A stretch of 64,000 bases of DNA, from positions 276,344 through 340,343 of the forward strand of contig NZ_JADMLH010000010.1 of assembly GCF_016464385.1 (NCBI RefSeq), in the 5' to 3' direction. The notes under the pieces are model-generated. The model ran no database searches. It was given only the letters and a program-made list of their open reading frames with translations, and had not been told where the DNA came from. This DNA comes from Nucisporomicrobium flavum (lineage in GTDB: Bacteria; Actinomycetota; Actinomycetes; Mycobacteriales; Micromonosporaceae). Below are positions 44,252 through 52,285 of the stretch, in pieces. Numbering within the stretch: position 1 is the stretch's first letter; each line of letters opens with the position of its first letter. A program made the translations under genes and the position numbers.

Positions 44252-45043
44252 TCAGACGTACGCCTTGATGGCGGCCACGGTCTCGGCCGGGGCGCTGAGG
44301 TTCGGGCAGTGCCCGGTCGCATTCATGGCCACCAGTGTGCTCCCCTTCAGGTGCGCGTGCACATAGTCGCCCACCGCGGCGGGCGCGATGACGTCGTCGG
44401 TGCACTGCAGGATCAATGCGGGCGTACGCACTTTTGCGAGGTCCCCGCGGTTGTCGGACAGGAACGTCACGCGCGCGAACTTCTTGGCGATCTCGGGGTC
44501 GGTGGCGCAGAAGCTGTTGGTCAGCTCCTGGCCGAGCTCCGGGCGGTCGGGATTGCCCATGATGACCGGCGCCATCGCGCTGGACCAGCCCAGGTAGTTG
44601 CTGTCCAGGGACTCGAGCATCGACTCGATGTCGCTGGTACGGAAGCCGCCGACGTAGTCCGCCGTGTCGATGTACCGGGGCGAGGGGCCGACGAGGATGA
44701 GCTTGGCGAAGCGGTCGGGTTCCCGCGCGGCGGCGAGCACACCGATCATGGAGCTCACCGAGTGCCCGACGAAGATGACGTCGTGCAGGTCGAGGTCGTG
44801 GATGATCTCCAGCACGTCGGACGCGTACCCGTCGAGCGTCGCGTAGCGCCGGTCGTCGTACGCCCGCAGATCCGACCGCCCGGCGCCGACGTGGTCGAAC
44901 AGCACCACCCGGTGCGTGCCGGTGAACTCGGGTGCCACGAACCGCCACATGTTCTGGTCGCAGCCGTAGCCGTGGGCGAACAGCATCGGCTGCCCGTCCG
45001 GCTTCCCGCTGATGGTGATGGCGTGTCGCTGAATCGTGCTCAT
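44252..45043 (-). CDS. RsbQ/KAI2-like alpha/beta hydrolase
   Basis: A 263-residue hydrolase very close in design to Bacillus RsbQ. The nucleophile is Ser95 in VGHSVSS, the acid is Asp217 in QCTDDVIAP, and the His is His245 in NATGHCPNLS. RsbQ numbering is Ser96, Asp219 and His247, so the spacing is nearly the same. Other shared segments are FAHGYGCDQNMWRFVAPEF, VVLFDHVGAGRSDL and GYASDVLEI. In B. subtilis RsbQ works with the PAS phosphatase RsbP in energy stress signalling; here the PAS-phosphatase gene is 5 bases downstream. RsbQ is also the bacterial relative of plant KAI2/D14 receptors. The small-molecule substrate is unknown. Confidence 0.93.
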   Translation of the reverse strand: MSTIQRHAITISGKPDGQPMLFAHGYGCDQNMWRFVAPEFTGTHRVVLFDHVGAGRSDLRAYDDRRYATLDGYASDVLEIIHDLDLHDVIFVGHSVSSMIGVLAAAREPDRFAKLILVGPSPRYIDTADYVGGFRTSDIESMLESLDSNYLGWSSAMAPVIMGNPDRPELGQELTNSFCATDPEIAKKFARVTFLSDNRGDLAKVRTPALILQCTDDVIAPAAVGDYVHAHLKGSTLVAMNATGHCPNLSAPAETVAAIKAYV

Positions 45044-45198
45044 GTACGGGTCACCACGGGGTCACCATACGACTCCGTACCGTCGGCCACATCACCCCCC
45101 GTGTCCGTTCCCCGGAACGATCTCGCGCCGGGCGAGGTGGCGGGACGCTTCTAACCTGGCGCTACGGGGCCCTGAGCAGAGCGGGAGGAGATCGACGG

Positions 45199-46638
45199 AT
45201 GACCGACCAGCAGCCGGGTGATCCGGCGGCGGGCGAATCCGACCACCACCCGGACGCCGCGGCCCCGGGCGGCACCCCGGACCCGACCCGCATCGACCCG
45301 GCCGGCCGCACGCCCGAGCCACCCACCGCCGCGGAGCCACCCACCGCCGCCGAGCCACCCACCGCCGCGGAACCACATACGGCCGCCGAGCCGCCCACTG
45401 CGGTGGCCGAAGACGTGCCGGAACGCTGGAGCGGATCCGCGGCTGTGCCGCCACCCACGCCGAAGAAGTCGCGCTGGTCCCGCCGCCGGCCGCAGCAGGA
45501 CATTCCGGCGGTGGACCCGTGGGCGGACAGTGAGGACTGGTCGGCGACCCCGCCTGTGGACCCGTGGGCCGATCACGACACCCCGCTCGACGTCATGGAG
45601 CCGTTCCCGGAGGCGCTGCCACCCACCCGCATCGACGCCCCCCGCGCGGAGCTGCCGCCGACCCGCATGGAGAGCCCGCTACCCCCGACCAGGGTCGAAC
45701 CCCCGGCGAGCCCGGCCCCCGCACCCCCACCGGCCGCGGCCGCAGGCCCCGCATCCAGCGCCCCGCCTTCGGAGCGCCGCGGCTGGCTCCGCAAGCGCCG
45801 CACGAACCCGGGCGCGGAGAAGGCCCAGCCCAGCCCCGCGCCCCCGCCGGCGTGGGCACCACCGGGCCCCGCTCTCCCGGCCGCCTACGCCGAACGCGCC
45901 CGCCCACTCCCGCCGCCGCCGGCGAAGGGCCGGAAGCGGCACAAGCAGGCCCCGCCGCCCCCACCCGCCTGGCGCCCACCGCAGGCCGCCGGCCCGCACC
46001 GGCCACCGCAGCCCGGCGGACCACACCGGCCGCTGCCGCCACCGCCGCGCCGCAAGCGCCGCTGGGGCCGGCGCCTGCTCATGTTCACCCTGCTCAGCGC
46101 CCTGTGCTGCTGCGGCGTACCCGGCTACTTCCTCTGGCCGGCCGCCCAGCAATATCCGGTCTCGGCGGTGCTGCCGTCCTCGGTCGCCGACTTCGACCTG
46201 CGCGACGACGGCGCCAGCAAGCGGGCGGTGGAACGCCTCGCCGACCAGGTCGGAGGTCTGAGCCTGGTGTCGGGTGACGTGTTCGCCGGCATGTACGCCG
46301 ACGGCAACGGCAAACGCGTCACGATCTTCGGCAGCACCGGCCTGCGCCTCACCCCGGAGGCGGATGTCGAGGCGGAGCTGAGCCACCTCACCGACGAGTA
46401 TCAGATCAAGGACGTCGAGGCGTACGACCTGGGCGAGACCGGCGTGCACGAGCGCTGCGGCGTCGGCCGGTCCGGCGGTGACACCGTGGTGGTCTGCGCC
46501 TGGGCCGACCGCGGCAGCCTCGCCACCGTGGTGCTGACCCGCCGGTCGGCGGCCGAGAGCGCCCGGCTCACCGGGGTCTTCCGCGACGTCCTGCTGCATC
46601 CGCGGATCGGGAGGAATGCGCAGCTCAGCCAGGGGTAG
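45199..46638 (+). CDS. Proline-rich single-pass membrane protein with conserved C-terminal domain
   Basis: A 479-residue protein. Residues 1-290 are low-complexity: EPPTAA repeats (18-base DNA units at 45315-45410), WADSEDW/VDPWADHD, PTRxE motifs and long Pro runs. A basic stretch RRKRRWGRR precedes one TM segment (LLMFTLLSALCCCGVPGYFL), so the tail is cytoplasmic and the last 160 residues are outside. That outer domain has VSGDVFAGMYADGNGKRVTIFG, ERCGVGRSGGDTVVVCAWADRGS and RLTGVFRDVL; the two Cys may pair. The protein at 62890-63558 has the same outer domain (see findings). It is divergent from the RsbQ-like gene and 10 bases before the photolyase gene. Confidence 0.78.
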   Translation: MTDQQPGDPAAGESDHHPDAAAPGGTPDPTRIDPAGRTPEPPTAAEPPTAAEPPTAAEPHTAAEPPTAVAEDVPERWSGSAAVPPPTPKKSRWSRRRPQQDIPAVDPWADSEDWSATPPVDPWADHDTPLDVMEPFPEALPPTRIDAPRAELPPTRMESPLPPTRVEPPASPAPAPPPAAAAGPASSAPPSERRGWLRKRRTNPGAEKAQPSPAPPPAWAPPGPALPAAYAERARPLPPPPAKGRKRHKQAPPPPPAWRPPQAAGPHRPPQPGGPHRPLPPPPRRKRRWGRRLLMFTLLSALCCCGVPGYFLWPAAQQYPVSAVLPSSVADFDLRDDGASKRAVERLADQVGGLSLVSGDVFAGMYADGNGKRVTIFGSTGLRLTPEADVEAELSHLTDEYQIKDVEAYDLGETGVHERCGVGRSGGDTVVVCAWADRGSLATVVLTRRSAAESARLTGVFRDVLLHPRIGRNAQLSQG

Positions 46639-46647
46639 AACGTCGGC

Positions 46648-48117
46648 ATGACGAGGCGCTGGATCTTCGCCGACCAGCTCGGCCCGCACTTCCTCGACCA
46701 CCCGCGGCAGCCGGTGCTGCTGATCGAGTCGAAGGCGGTGTTCCGCCGGCGCCGCTTCCACCGGCAGAAGGCGCACCTGATCCTCTCCGCGCTCCGGCAC
46801 CGGGCCGCCGAGCTGGGCGACCAGGCCGAGTACGCCCGCGCGGACACGTACGGCGAGATCGTCCGCGCGCACCCCGACGAGCTGAGCGTCTGCCATCCGA
46901 CGTCCCGGGCCGCCCGCGAGCTCGTGCAGCGGCTGGACGTCGAGCTGTTGCCGCCGCGCGGTTTCGCCACGGCGCCCGGGGACTTCGTGGCGTGGGCGCA
47001 GGGCCGCAAGCACCTGCGGATGGAGGAGTTCTACCGCGACGCCCGGCGCCGGCACGCGGTGCTGATGGACGGCGACGAGCCGGTGGGCGGCAAGTGGAAC
47101 CTGGATGCGGACAACCGGGAGCCGCCGCCCCGCGGGGCACAGAAGCTCGACGTCCCGCCGCCGCCGCGGATCCGTGAGGACGACATCGACGCCGAGGTCC
47201 GCGCGGATCTCGACCGGTGGGAGCGCGACGACGGCGTCGAGTTCATCGGCCGGGACGGTCCGCGGCAGTTCCCCGCGACCCGGCGGGAGGCGCTGGCCCG
47301 GCTGCGCCACTTCGTCACCCATCGGCTCGGCGCGTTCGGGCCGTACGAGGACGCGATGCTGGCCGGCGACCCGTGGATGGCGCACAGCATGCTCAGCGCC
47401 CCGCTGAACCTCGGCCTGCTGGACCCGCTGGAGATCGTCGAGAAGGCGGAGGGTGCGTACCGGTCGGGTGCCGCGCCGCTGAGCAGCGTCGAGGGCTTCG
47501 TCCGGCAGATCATCGGCTGGCGTGACTTCATTTGGCACCTGTACTGGCACTTCGAGCCCACCTACCGGGCCTCGAACGAGTTGCACGCCGACGACGCGAT
47601 CCCGCGCTGGTTCGCCGAGCTGGACGCGGACGCCGTCGAGGCGCGCTGCCTGTCCGACGTGCTGGCCGGCGTCCGCGACCGCGGCTGGGTGCACCACATC
47701 CCGCGGCTGATGGTGCTGGGCAACTACGCGTTGCAGCGGGGCTGGAAGCCGGGCGCCCTGTCCGACTGGTTCCACCGGGCGTTCGTCGACGGGTACGAGT
47801 GGGTCATGACCGCGAACGTTGTCGGCATGAGCCAGTACGCGGACGCCGGCCGGATGAGCACGAAGCCGTACACGGCCGGCGGCGCGTACATCAACCGGAT
47901 GAGCGACTACTGCGGCGGCTGCCGGTACGACCCGAAGGTCCGCGTGGGTGAGAACGCGTGCCCGTACACCGCGGGCTACTGGGCTTTCCTGCAGCGCAAC
48001 GAGGGCCGGTTGCGCGCCAACCACCGCATGCGCCGCCCGATGCAGGGCCTGGACCGGCTCCCGGACGTCGAGGCGCTCGTCGAGCAGGAACGGGCCCGCG
48101 GCGACAGAGCTCCCTAG
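46648..48117 (+). CDS. Fe-S cluster photolyase (FeS-BCP, PhrB-like)
   Basis: A 489-residue flavoprotein of the prokaryotic (6-4) photolyase/cryptochrome branch. It begins RRWIFADQLGPHFLD, and has RKHLRMEEFYRDARRR, GGKWNLDADNREPP and the FAD region PLNLGLLDPLEIVEKAE. Cys334, Cys422, Cys425 and Cys438 match the four 4Fe-4S ligands of Agrobacterium PhrB (Cys350, 438, 441 and 454, as I recall them) with a constant offset of 16. It should repair UV (6-4) photoproducts using light. The stop shares a CTAG with the convergent acyltransferase gene. Confidence 0.93.
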   Translation: MTRRWIFADQLGPHFLDHPRQPVLLIESKAVFRRRRFHRQKAHLILSALRHRAAELGDQAEYARADTYGEIVRAHPDELSVCHPTSRAARELVQRLDVELLPPRGFATAPGDFVAWAQGRKHLRMEEFYRDARRRHAVLMDGDEPVGGKWNLDADNREPPPRGAQKLDVPPPPRIREDDIDAEVRADLDRWERDDGVEFIGRDGPRQFPATRREALARLRHFVTHRLGAFGPYEDAMLAGDPWMAHSMLSAPLNLGLLDPLEIVEKAEGAYRSGAAPLSSVEGFVRQIIGWRDFIWHLYWHFEPTYRASNELHADDAIPRWFAELDADAVEARCLSDVLAGVRDRGWVHHIPRLMVLGNYALQRGWKPGALSDWFHRAFVDGYEWVMTANVVGMSQYADAGRMSTKPYTAGGAYINRMSDYCGGCRYDPKVRVGENACPYTAGYWAFLQRNEGRLRANHRMRRPMQGLDRLPDVEALVEQERARGDRAP

Positions 48118-48794
48118 GCCTCTTCGGGCGCTGCACGCGGCGGCGCGTAGCGCGGCACGTACTCCTGGCCGGTGAGCTTCTGGATCTCGGCGATGACCTC
48201 GTCGGTCAGCGCACGCAGCGCGGTCCGGTCGTTCGGGCGCCCGGCGACCGGGATCGGCTTGCCGAACTTCACGACGACCTTGCCCTTGCCGAGCTTCGGG
48301 TACGGCTGCCCGATGGGCTGCACCTTGTCCGTACCCGCCATGCCGACCGGGATGATCGGCACCCCGGCCGCCACCGCCAGCCGCGCCACGCCCGTTCGCC
48401 CTCGGTAGAGCCGCCCGTCCGGGGAGCGGGTGCCCTCCGGGTAGATCGCGACGAGGTCGCCGGCCTTGAGCACCGGGATCGCGCCGTCGAACGCGGTGAG
48501 CGCCGCCCGGCCACCGGCCCGTTCGACCTTGATCGCGCCGAGGCCCTCCATCAACCACTTGGTGGCGTTCCCGCGGAGGCCGCCGCCCCGGAAGTATTCG
48601 GACTTGGCCCAGAACGCGATGTGCCGCGGGACGGTGGAGCCGAGGAACAGCTCGTCGGCGACGGACAGGTGGTTGCCGGCCAGGATCGCGCCGCCGGTCG
48701 CGGGGATGTTCTCGAGACCTTCGACGTGCGGCCGCCAGCCGAGCTTCATCACGTTACCGACTGTGACCTTGCCGATCGAGTAGAGCAGCGGCAA
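48114..48794 (-). CDS. 1-acyl-sn-glycerol-3-phosphate acyltransferase family protein
   Basis: A 226-residue PlsC-type enzyme of phospholipid synthesis. Motif I is NHLSVAD (NHxSxxD, catalytic His and Asp), then FWAKSEYF, motif III YPEGTRS and motif IV VPIIPVGM. It likely transfers an acyl group to lysophosphatidic acid at the inner membrane; actinobacteria have several paralogues, so the exact acceptor is open. Its stop codon TAG overlaps the photolyase stop in one CTAG. The 3' end of ileS lies upstream beyond a 147-base gap. Confidence 0.93.
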   Translation of the reverse strand: MPLLYSIGKVTVGNVMKLGWRPHVEGLENIPATGGAILAGNHLSVADELFLGSTVPRHIAFWAKSEYFRGGGLRGNATKWLMEGLGAIKVERAGGRAALTAFDGAIPVLKAGDLVAIYPEGTRSPDGRLYRGRTGVARLAVAAGVPIIPVGMAGTDKVQPIGQPYPKLGKGKVVVKFGKPIPVAGRPNDRTALRALTDEVIAEIQKLTGQEYVPRYAPPRAAPEEA

Positions 48795-48884
48795 CGTGTT
48801 CCTCCGGCGGGGACGTGCAGCGAAAAAGCGGGGGGCGCAGAGACATTATCCGACGTCAGGGCCGTCAACCCGTTGATCTTGGAT

Positions 48885-48931
48885 GCCGGGCTCGGCATTT
48901 ACCGCGCAACACGGCAAATGCCGAGCCCGGC
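48885..48931 (-). terminator. ileS terminator
   Basis: A perfect 16-base stem, GCCGGGCTCGGCATTT (48885-48900) with AAATGCCGAGCCCGGC (48916-48931), and a 15-base loop. It starts 10 bases after the ileS stop. This is the strongest hairpin near a coding end in the window. Confidence 0.92.
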
Positions 48932-48941
48932 GAGGCGTGTC

Positions 48942-51900
48942 TCACACGGCGCGGGTCACCGAGACGGTCACCGTCTCGCCCTCGCCGGCCTCCCCCGCGA
49001 AGCCCCCGGCCACCTCACCGAAGGTCAGCGACGTCGCGAGCGTCTCCGCGGCCACGAAGTCGCGGTGCGCGTCGACCGCCTGCTCCACTGCCGCGGACCC
49101 GGCCAGGGTCAGCGCGATGCGGTCCGAGACGTCCAGGTCGGCGTCGCGGCGGGCCTGCTGCACGACGCGGATGACGTCGCGGGCCAGGCCCCCGGCCGCC
49201 AGTTCGGGGGTGACCTCGGTGTCCAGGACGACCACGCCCCGGCCCGCGGGCAGCGGCGCCGAGTTGTCCGCGTCGGCGGCGACGAGCTTGAGCTCGTACT
49301 CGCCCTCCTGCAGGGCGACGCCGGCCGCGACCGGCGCGCCGTCCACCAGCTCCCAGTCGCCGGCCTTGACGGCCTTGATGACCTGCTGGACCTGCTTACC
49401 CAGGCGCGGGCCGAGGGCCCGCGGCACCACGGTCAGAACCTGCCGGGAGTACGCGCTGACGTCGCCGCTGAACAGCACGTCCTTGACGTTGACCTCGTCG
49501 GCCAGCAGGTCCTTGAACGCCTCGAGGCCCGCGGCGTCCGGGGTGGCGACGGTCAGCTTCGCCAGCGGCAGCCGTACCCGCAGCGCCTTGGCCTTGCGCA
49601 GCGAGAGGGCCGCCGACGCCGCGTCCCGGATCGCGTCCATGGAGGCCACGAGCTTGTGATCGGCGGGGAACGCGTCGGCCTGCGGCCAGTCGGTCAGGTG
49701 CACCGAACGGCCGCCGGTCAGCCCGCGCCAGATCTCCTCGGTGGTCAGCGGCGCGAGCGGGGCGAGCACCCGGCACAGCACCTCGAGCACGGTGGCGAGG
49801 GTGTCGAACGCGTCGGCGTCGCCCTCCCAGAACCGGTCACGGGAGCGGCGCACGTACCAGTTGGTCAGCGCGTCCAGGTACGCCCGCACCGACCCCGCGG
49901 CGCTGGAGATGTCGTAGTCGTCCATCTTCGCCTGGACGTCCGCGACCAGCTCGTTCGTCTTCGCCAGGATGTACCGGTCCAGCAGGTGCGTGGAGTCGGT
50001 ACGCAGCGTCGCCGTGTGCCCCGAGGCGTTCGCGTACAGGCTGAAGAAGTACCAGACGTTCCACAGCGGAAGCAGCACCTGCCGTACGGAATCCCGGATC
50101 GCCGTCTCGGTCACGGGCATGTCCCCGCCCCGCAGCACCGGCGACGACATGAGCATCCAGCGCATCGCGTCGGAGCCGTACGAGTCGAACACCTTGTAGA
50201 CGTCGGGGTAGTTCCGCAGGCTCTTGGACATCTTGCGCCCGTCCTCGCCGAGCAGGATGCCGTGGCTGAGGCAGTTGCGGAACGCGGGCCGGTCGAACAG
50301 CGCGGTGGCCAGCACGTGCATGGTGTAGAACCAGCCGCGGGTCTGGCCGATGTACTCGACGATGAAGTCGCCCGGGTAGTGGTGCTCGAACCAGTCCTTG
50401 TTCTCGAACGGGTAGTGCACCTGCGCGAACGGCATCGACCCGGACTCGAACCAGCAGTCGAGCACCTCCGGCACCCGGCGCATCGTCGACTTCCCGGTCG
50501 GGTCGTCCGGGTTGGGCCGGGTCAGCTCGTCGACGTACGGGCGGTGCAGGTCGGTGACCTTCACCCCGAAGTCGCGCTCCAGCTCCTCGAACGAGCCGTA
50601 CACGTCGACCCGCGGGTAGGTCGGGTCGTCGGACTTCCACACCGGGATCGGCGAGCCCCAGAAGCGGTTCCGCGAGATCGACCAGTCGCGGGCGTTGGCC
50701 AGCCACTTGCCGAACGAGCCGTCCTTGATGTGCGCGGGCGTCCAGGTGATCTCCTGGTTGAGCTCGACCATCCGGTCCCGGAACGTCGTGACCGCCACGA
50801 ACCAGGACGACACGGCCTTGTAGACCAGCGGGGTGTCGCAGCGCCAGCAGTGCGGGTACGAGTGCGTGTACCCCTCGTGCCGCAGCACCAGCCCGCGTCC
50901 CTTGAGGTCGGCGATGATCGGCTTGTTCGCCTCGAAGACCTGCACGCCCTGCCACGGCCCGACCAGCGCCGTGAACCGGGTGTGCTCGTCCACGGTCACG
51001 ATGGTCGGGATGCCGGCGGCGTTGCAGACGTTCTGGTCGTCCTCACCGAAGGCGGGCGCCTGGTGCACGACCCCGGTGCCGTCCTCGTCGCTCACGTAGT
51101 CGGCGGCCAGCACCTGAAAGGCGTTCGGCCCGGCCCGCTCGACGAGGAAGTCGAACATCGGCGTGTACCGGCGGCCGGCCAGCTCGCTGCCGCGTACCGT
51201 CCCGACCTGCTCAAAACCTTCGAGCTCTTTCGCGTACGCCGAGACGCGCCCCGCCCCCAGGATGACCTTCCGGCCGTCCTTCTCCAGCACGGCGTACTCG
51301 ATGTCGGGGCCGACGGCGAGCGCGAGGTTCGACGGCAGCGTCCACGGCGTGGTGGTCCACACCGCGATGTCCTCGCCGGTCTCCAGGCGGAAAGTGACGG
51401 TCAGCGCCGGGTCCGTACGGTCCCGGTACACGTCGTCCATGCGCGTCTCGGTGTTCGACAGCGGCGTCTCGCACCGGAAGCAGTACGCGAGCACCCGGAA
51501 GCCCTCGTACACCAGGCCCTTGTCGTGCAGGGTCTTGAACGCCCACATGACCGACTCCATGTAGCTGGGGTCGAGGGTCTTGTAGTCGTTGCCGAAGTCG
51601 ACCCAGCGCGCCTGGCGCGTGACGTACCGCTCCCAGTCCTTGGTGTAGGTCAGCACCGACGTGCGGCAGGCCTCGTTGAACTTGTCGACGCCCAGCTCGA
51701 GGATCTGCGCCTTGGTGCTGATGCCGAGCTGCTTCTCGGCCTCGACCTCGGCGGGCAGCCCGTGGGTGTCCCACCCGAAGCGGCGTTCGACGTGCTTGCC
51801 GCGCATGGTCTGGTACCGCGGGACCACGTCCTTGACGTACCCGGTGAACAGGTGGCCGTAGTGCGGCAGCCCGTTGGCGAACGGCGGGCCGTCGTAGAAG

Positions 51901-52055
51901 ACGTACTCGTTGCTGCCGTCCTGCCCGGCCGGGCGCTGGTCGACGGAGGCCTCGAAGGTCTTGTCGGCCGCCCAGTGCTCGAGCACGGCCCGCTCGACCG
52001 CGGGCAGGTCCGGGCTCGCGGGCACGACGCCGTCGGTGTGCTGCGGATACGCCAT
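48942..52055 (-). CDS. ileS: Isoleucyl-tRNA synthetase (type 2-like)
   Basis: A 1,037-residue class I synthetase. The HIGH-like motif is in PPFANGLPHYGHLF, the KMSKS motif in GRKMSKSLRNYP, and the editing domain contains WTTTPWTLPSNLALAV. The PFANGLPHYGH style, RFGWDTHGLPAEVEAE and the large C-terminal part match the eukaryote-like type 2 IleRS found in actinobacteria, which usually tolerate mupirocin; that trait is inferred. The ATG at 52055 follows GAGGAGAG, which is itself sequestered in a hairpin of the T-box leader. The long antisense frame over this gene is a shadow. Confidence 0.98.
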   Translation of the reverse strand: MAYPQHTDGVVPASPDLPAVERAVLEHWAADKTFEASVDQRPAGQDGSNEYVFYDGPPFANGLPHYGHLFTGYVKDVVPRYQTMRGKHVERRFGWDTHGLPAEVEAEKQLGISTKAQILELGVDKFNEACRTSVLTYTKDWERYVTRQARWVDFGNDYKTLDPSYMESVMWAFKTLHDKGLVYEGFRVLAYCFRCETPLSNTETRMDDVYRDRTDPALTVTFRLETGEDIAVWTTTPWTLPSNLALAVGPDIEYAVLEKDGRKVILGAGRVSAYAKELEGFEQVGTVRGSELAGRRYTPMFDFLVERAGPNAFQVLAADYVSDEDGTGVVHQAPAFGEDDQNVCNAAGIPTIVTVDEHTRFTALVGPWQGVQVFEANKPIIADLKGRGLVLRHEGYTHSYPHCWRCDTPLVYKAVSSWFVAVTTFRDRMVELNQEITWTPAHIKDGSFGKWLANARDWSISRNRFWGSPIPVWKSDDPTYPRVDVYGSFEELERDFGVKVTDLHRPYVDELTRPNPDDPTGKSTMRRVPEVLDCWFESGSMPFAQVHYPFENKDWFEHHYPGDFIVEYIGQTRGWFYTMHVLATALFDRPAFRNCLSHGILLGEDGRKMSKSLRNYPDVYKVFDSYGSDAMRWMLMSSPVLRGGDMPVTETAIRDSVRQVLLPLWNVWYFFSLYANASGHTATLRTDSTHLLDRYILAKTNELVADVQAKMDDYDISSAAGSVRAYLDALTNWYVRRSRDRFWEGDADAFDTLATVLEVLCRVLAPLAPLTTEEIWRGLTGGRSVHLTDWPQADAFPADHKLVASMDAIRDAASAALSLRKAKALRVRLPLAKLTVATPDAAGLEAFKDLLADEVNVKDVLFSGDVSAYSRQVLTVVPRALGPRLGKQVQQVIKAVKAGDWELVDGAPVAAGVALQEGEYELKLVAADADNSAPLPAGRGVVVLDTEVTPELAAGGLARDVIRVVQQARRDADLDVSDRIALTLAGSAAVEQAVDAHRDFVAAETLATSLTFGEVAGGFAGEAGEGETVTVSVTRAV

Positions 52056-52262
52056 CGGTGGTTCGCTCTCCTCGCAGGTCACGTGGACTGCGAGGACGAG
52101 CCTGGGCCCGCGGTACCACCTCGCTTGACGGCCCATGCGAGCCGCCCGCTCATTCGCCGGCTGGGGTGCGGGCCGGTGCCGCCCGGTTCTACTGAGACCT
52201 GGACAGGTCCGTTCTTCCGGAGGCTCCCCGGTGATGGCCGGATCGACGCCTGCAGGAGACAA
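52056..52262 (-). promoter_or_regulatory. T-box riboswitch (isoleucine, translational type) for ileS
   Basis: On the minus strand the leader contains the T-box sequence AGGTGGTACCGCGG (52121-52108), which binds the tRNA acceptor end. Further upstream is a short stem-loop with ATCACCGGGGAGCC, where ATC (52235-52233) fits an isoleucine specifier codon. No intrinsic terminator is present. Instead a hairpin next to the start codon hides the ribosome site. This is the known actinobacterial ileS arrangement: uncharged tRNA-Ile binds and frees translation. Confidence 0.9.
52069..52096 (-). promoter_or_regulatory. Shine-Dalgarno sequestering hairpin of the ileS T-box
   Basis: TCCTCGCAG (52069-52077) and CTGCGAGGA (52088-52096) form a perfect 9-base stem. 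On the minus strand the 3' arm holds the GAGGA of the ribosome site for the ATG at 52055. Pairing of the T-box region would be expected to open it. Confidence 0.82.
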
Positions 52263-52285
52263 CGATACCGGCCCGCAAATGTTCC

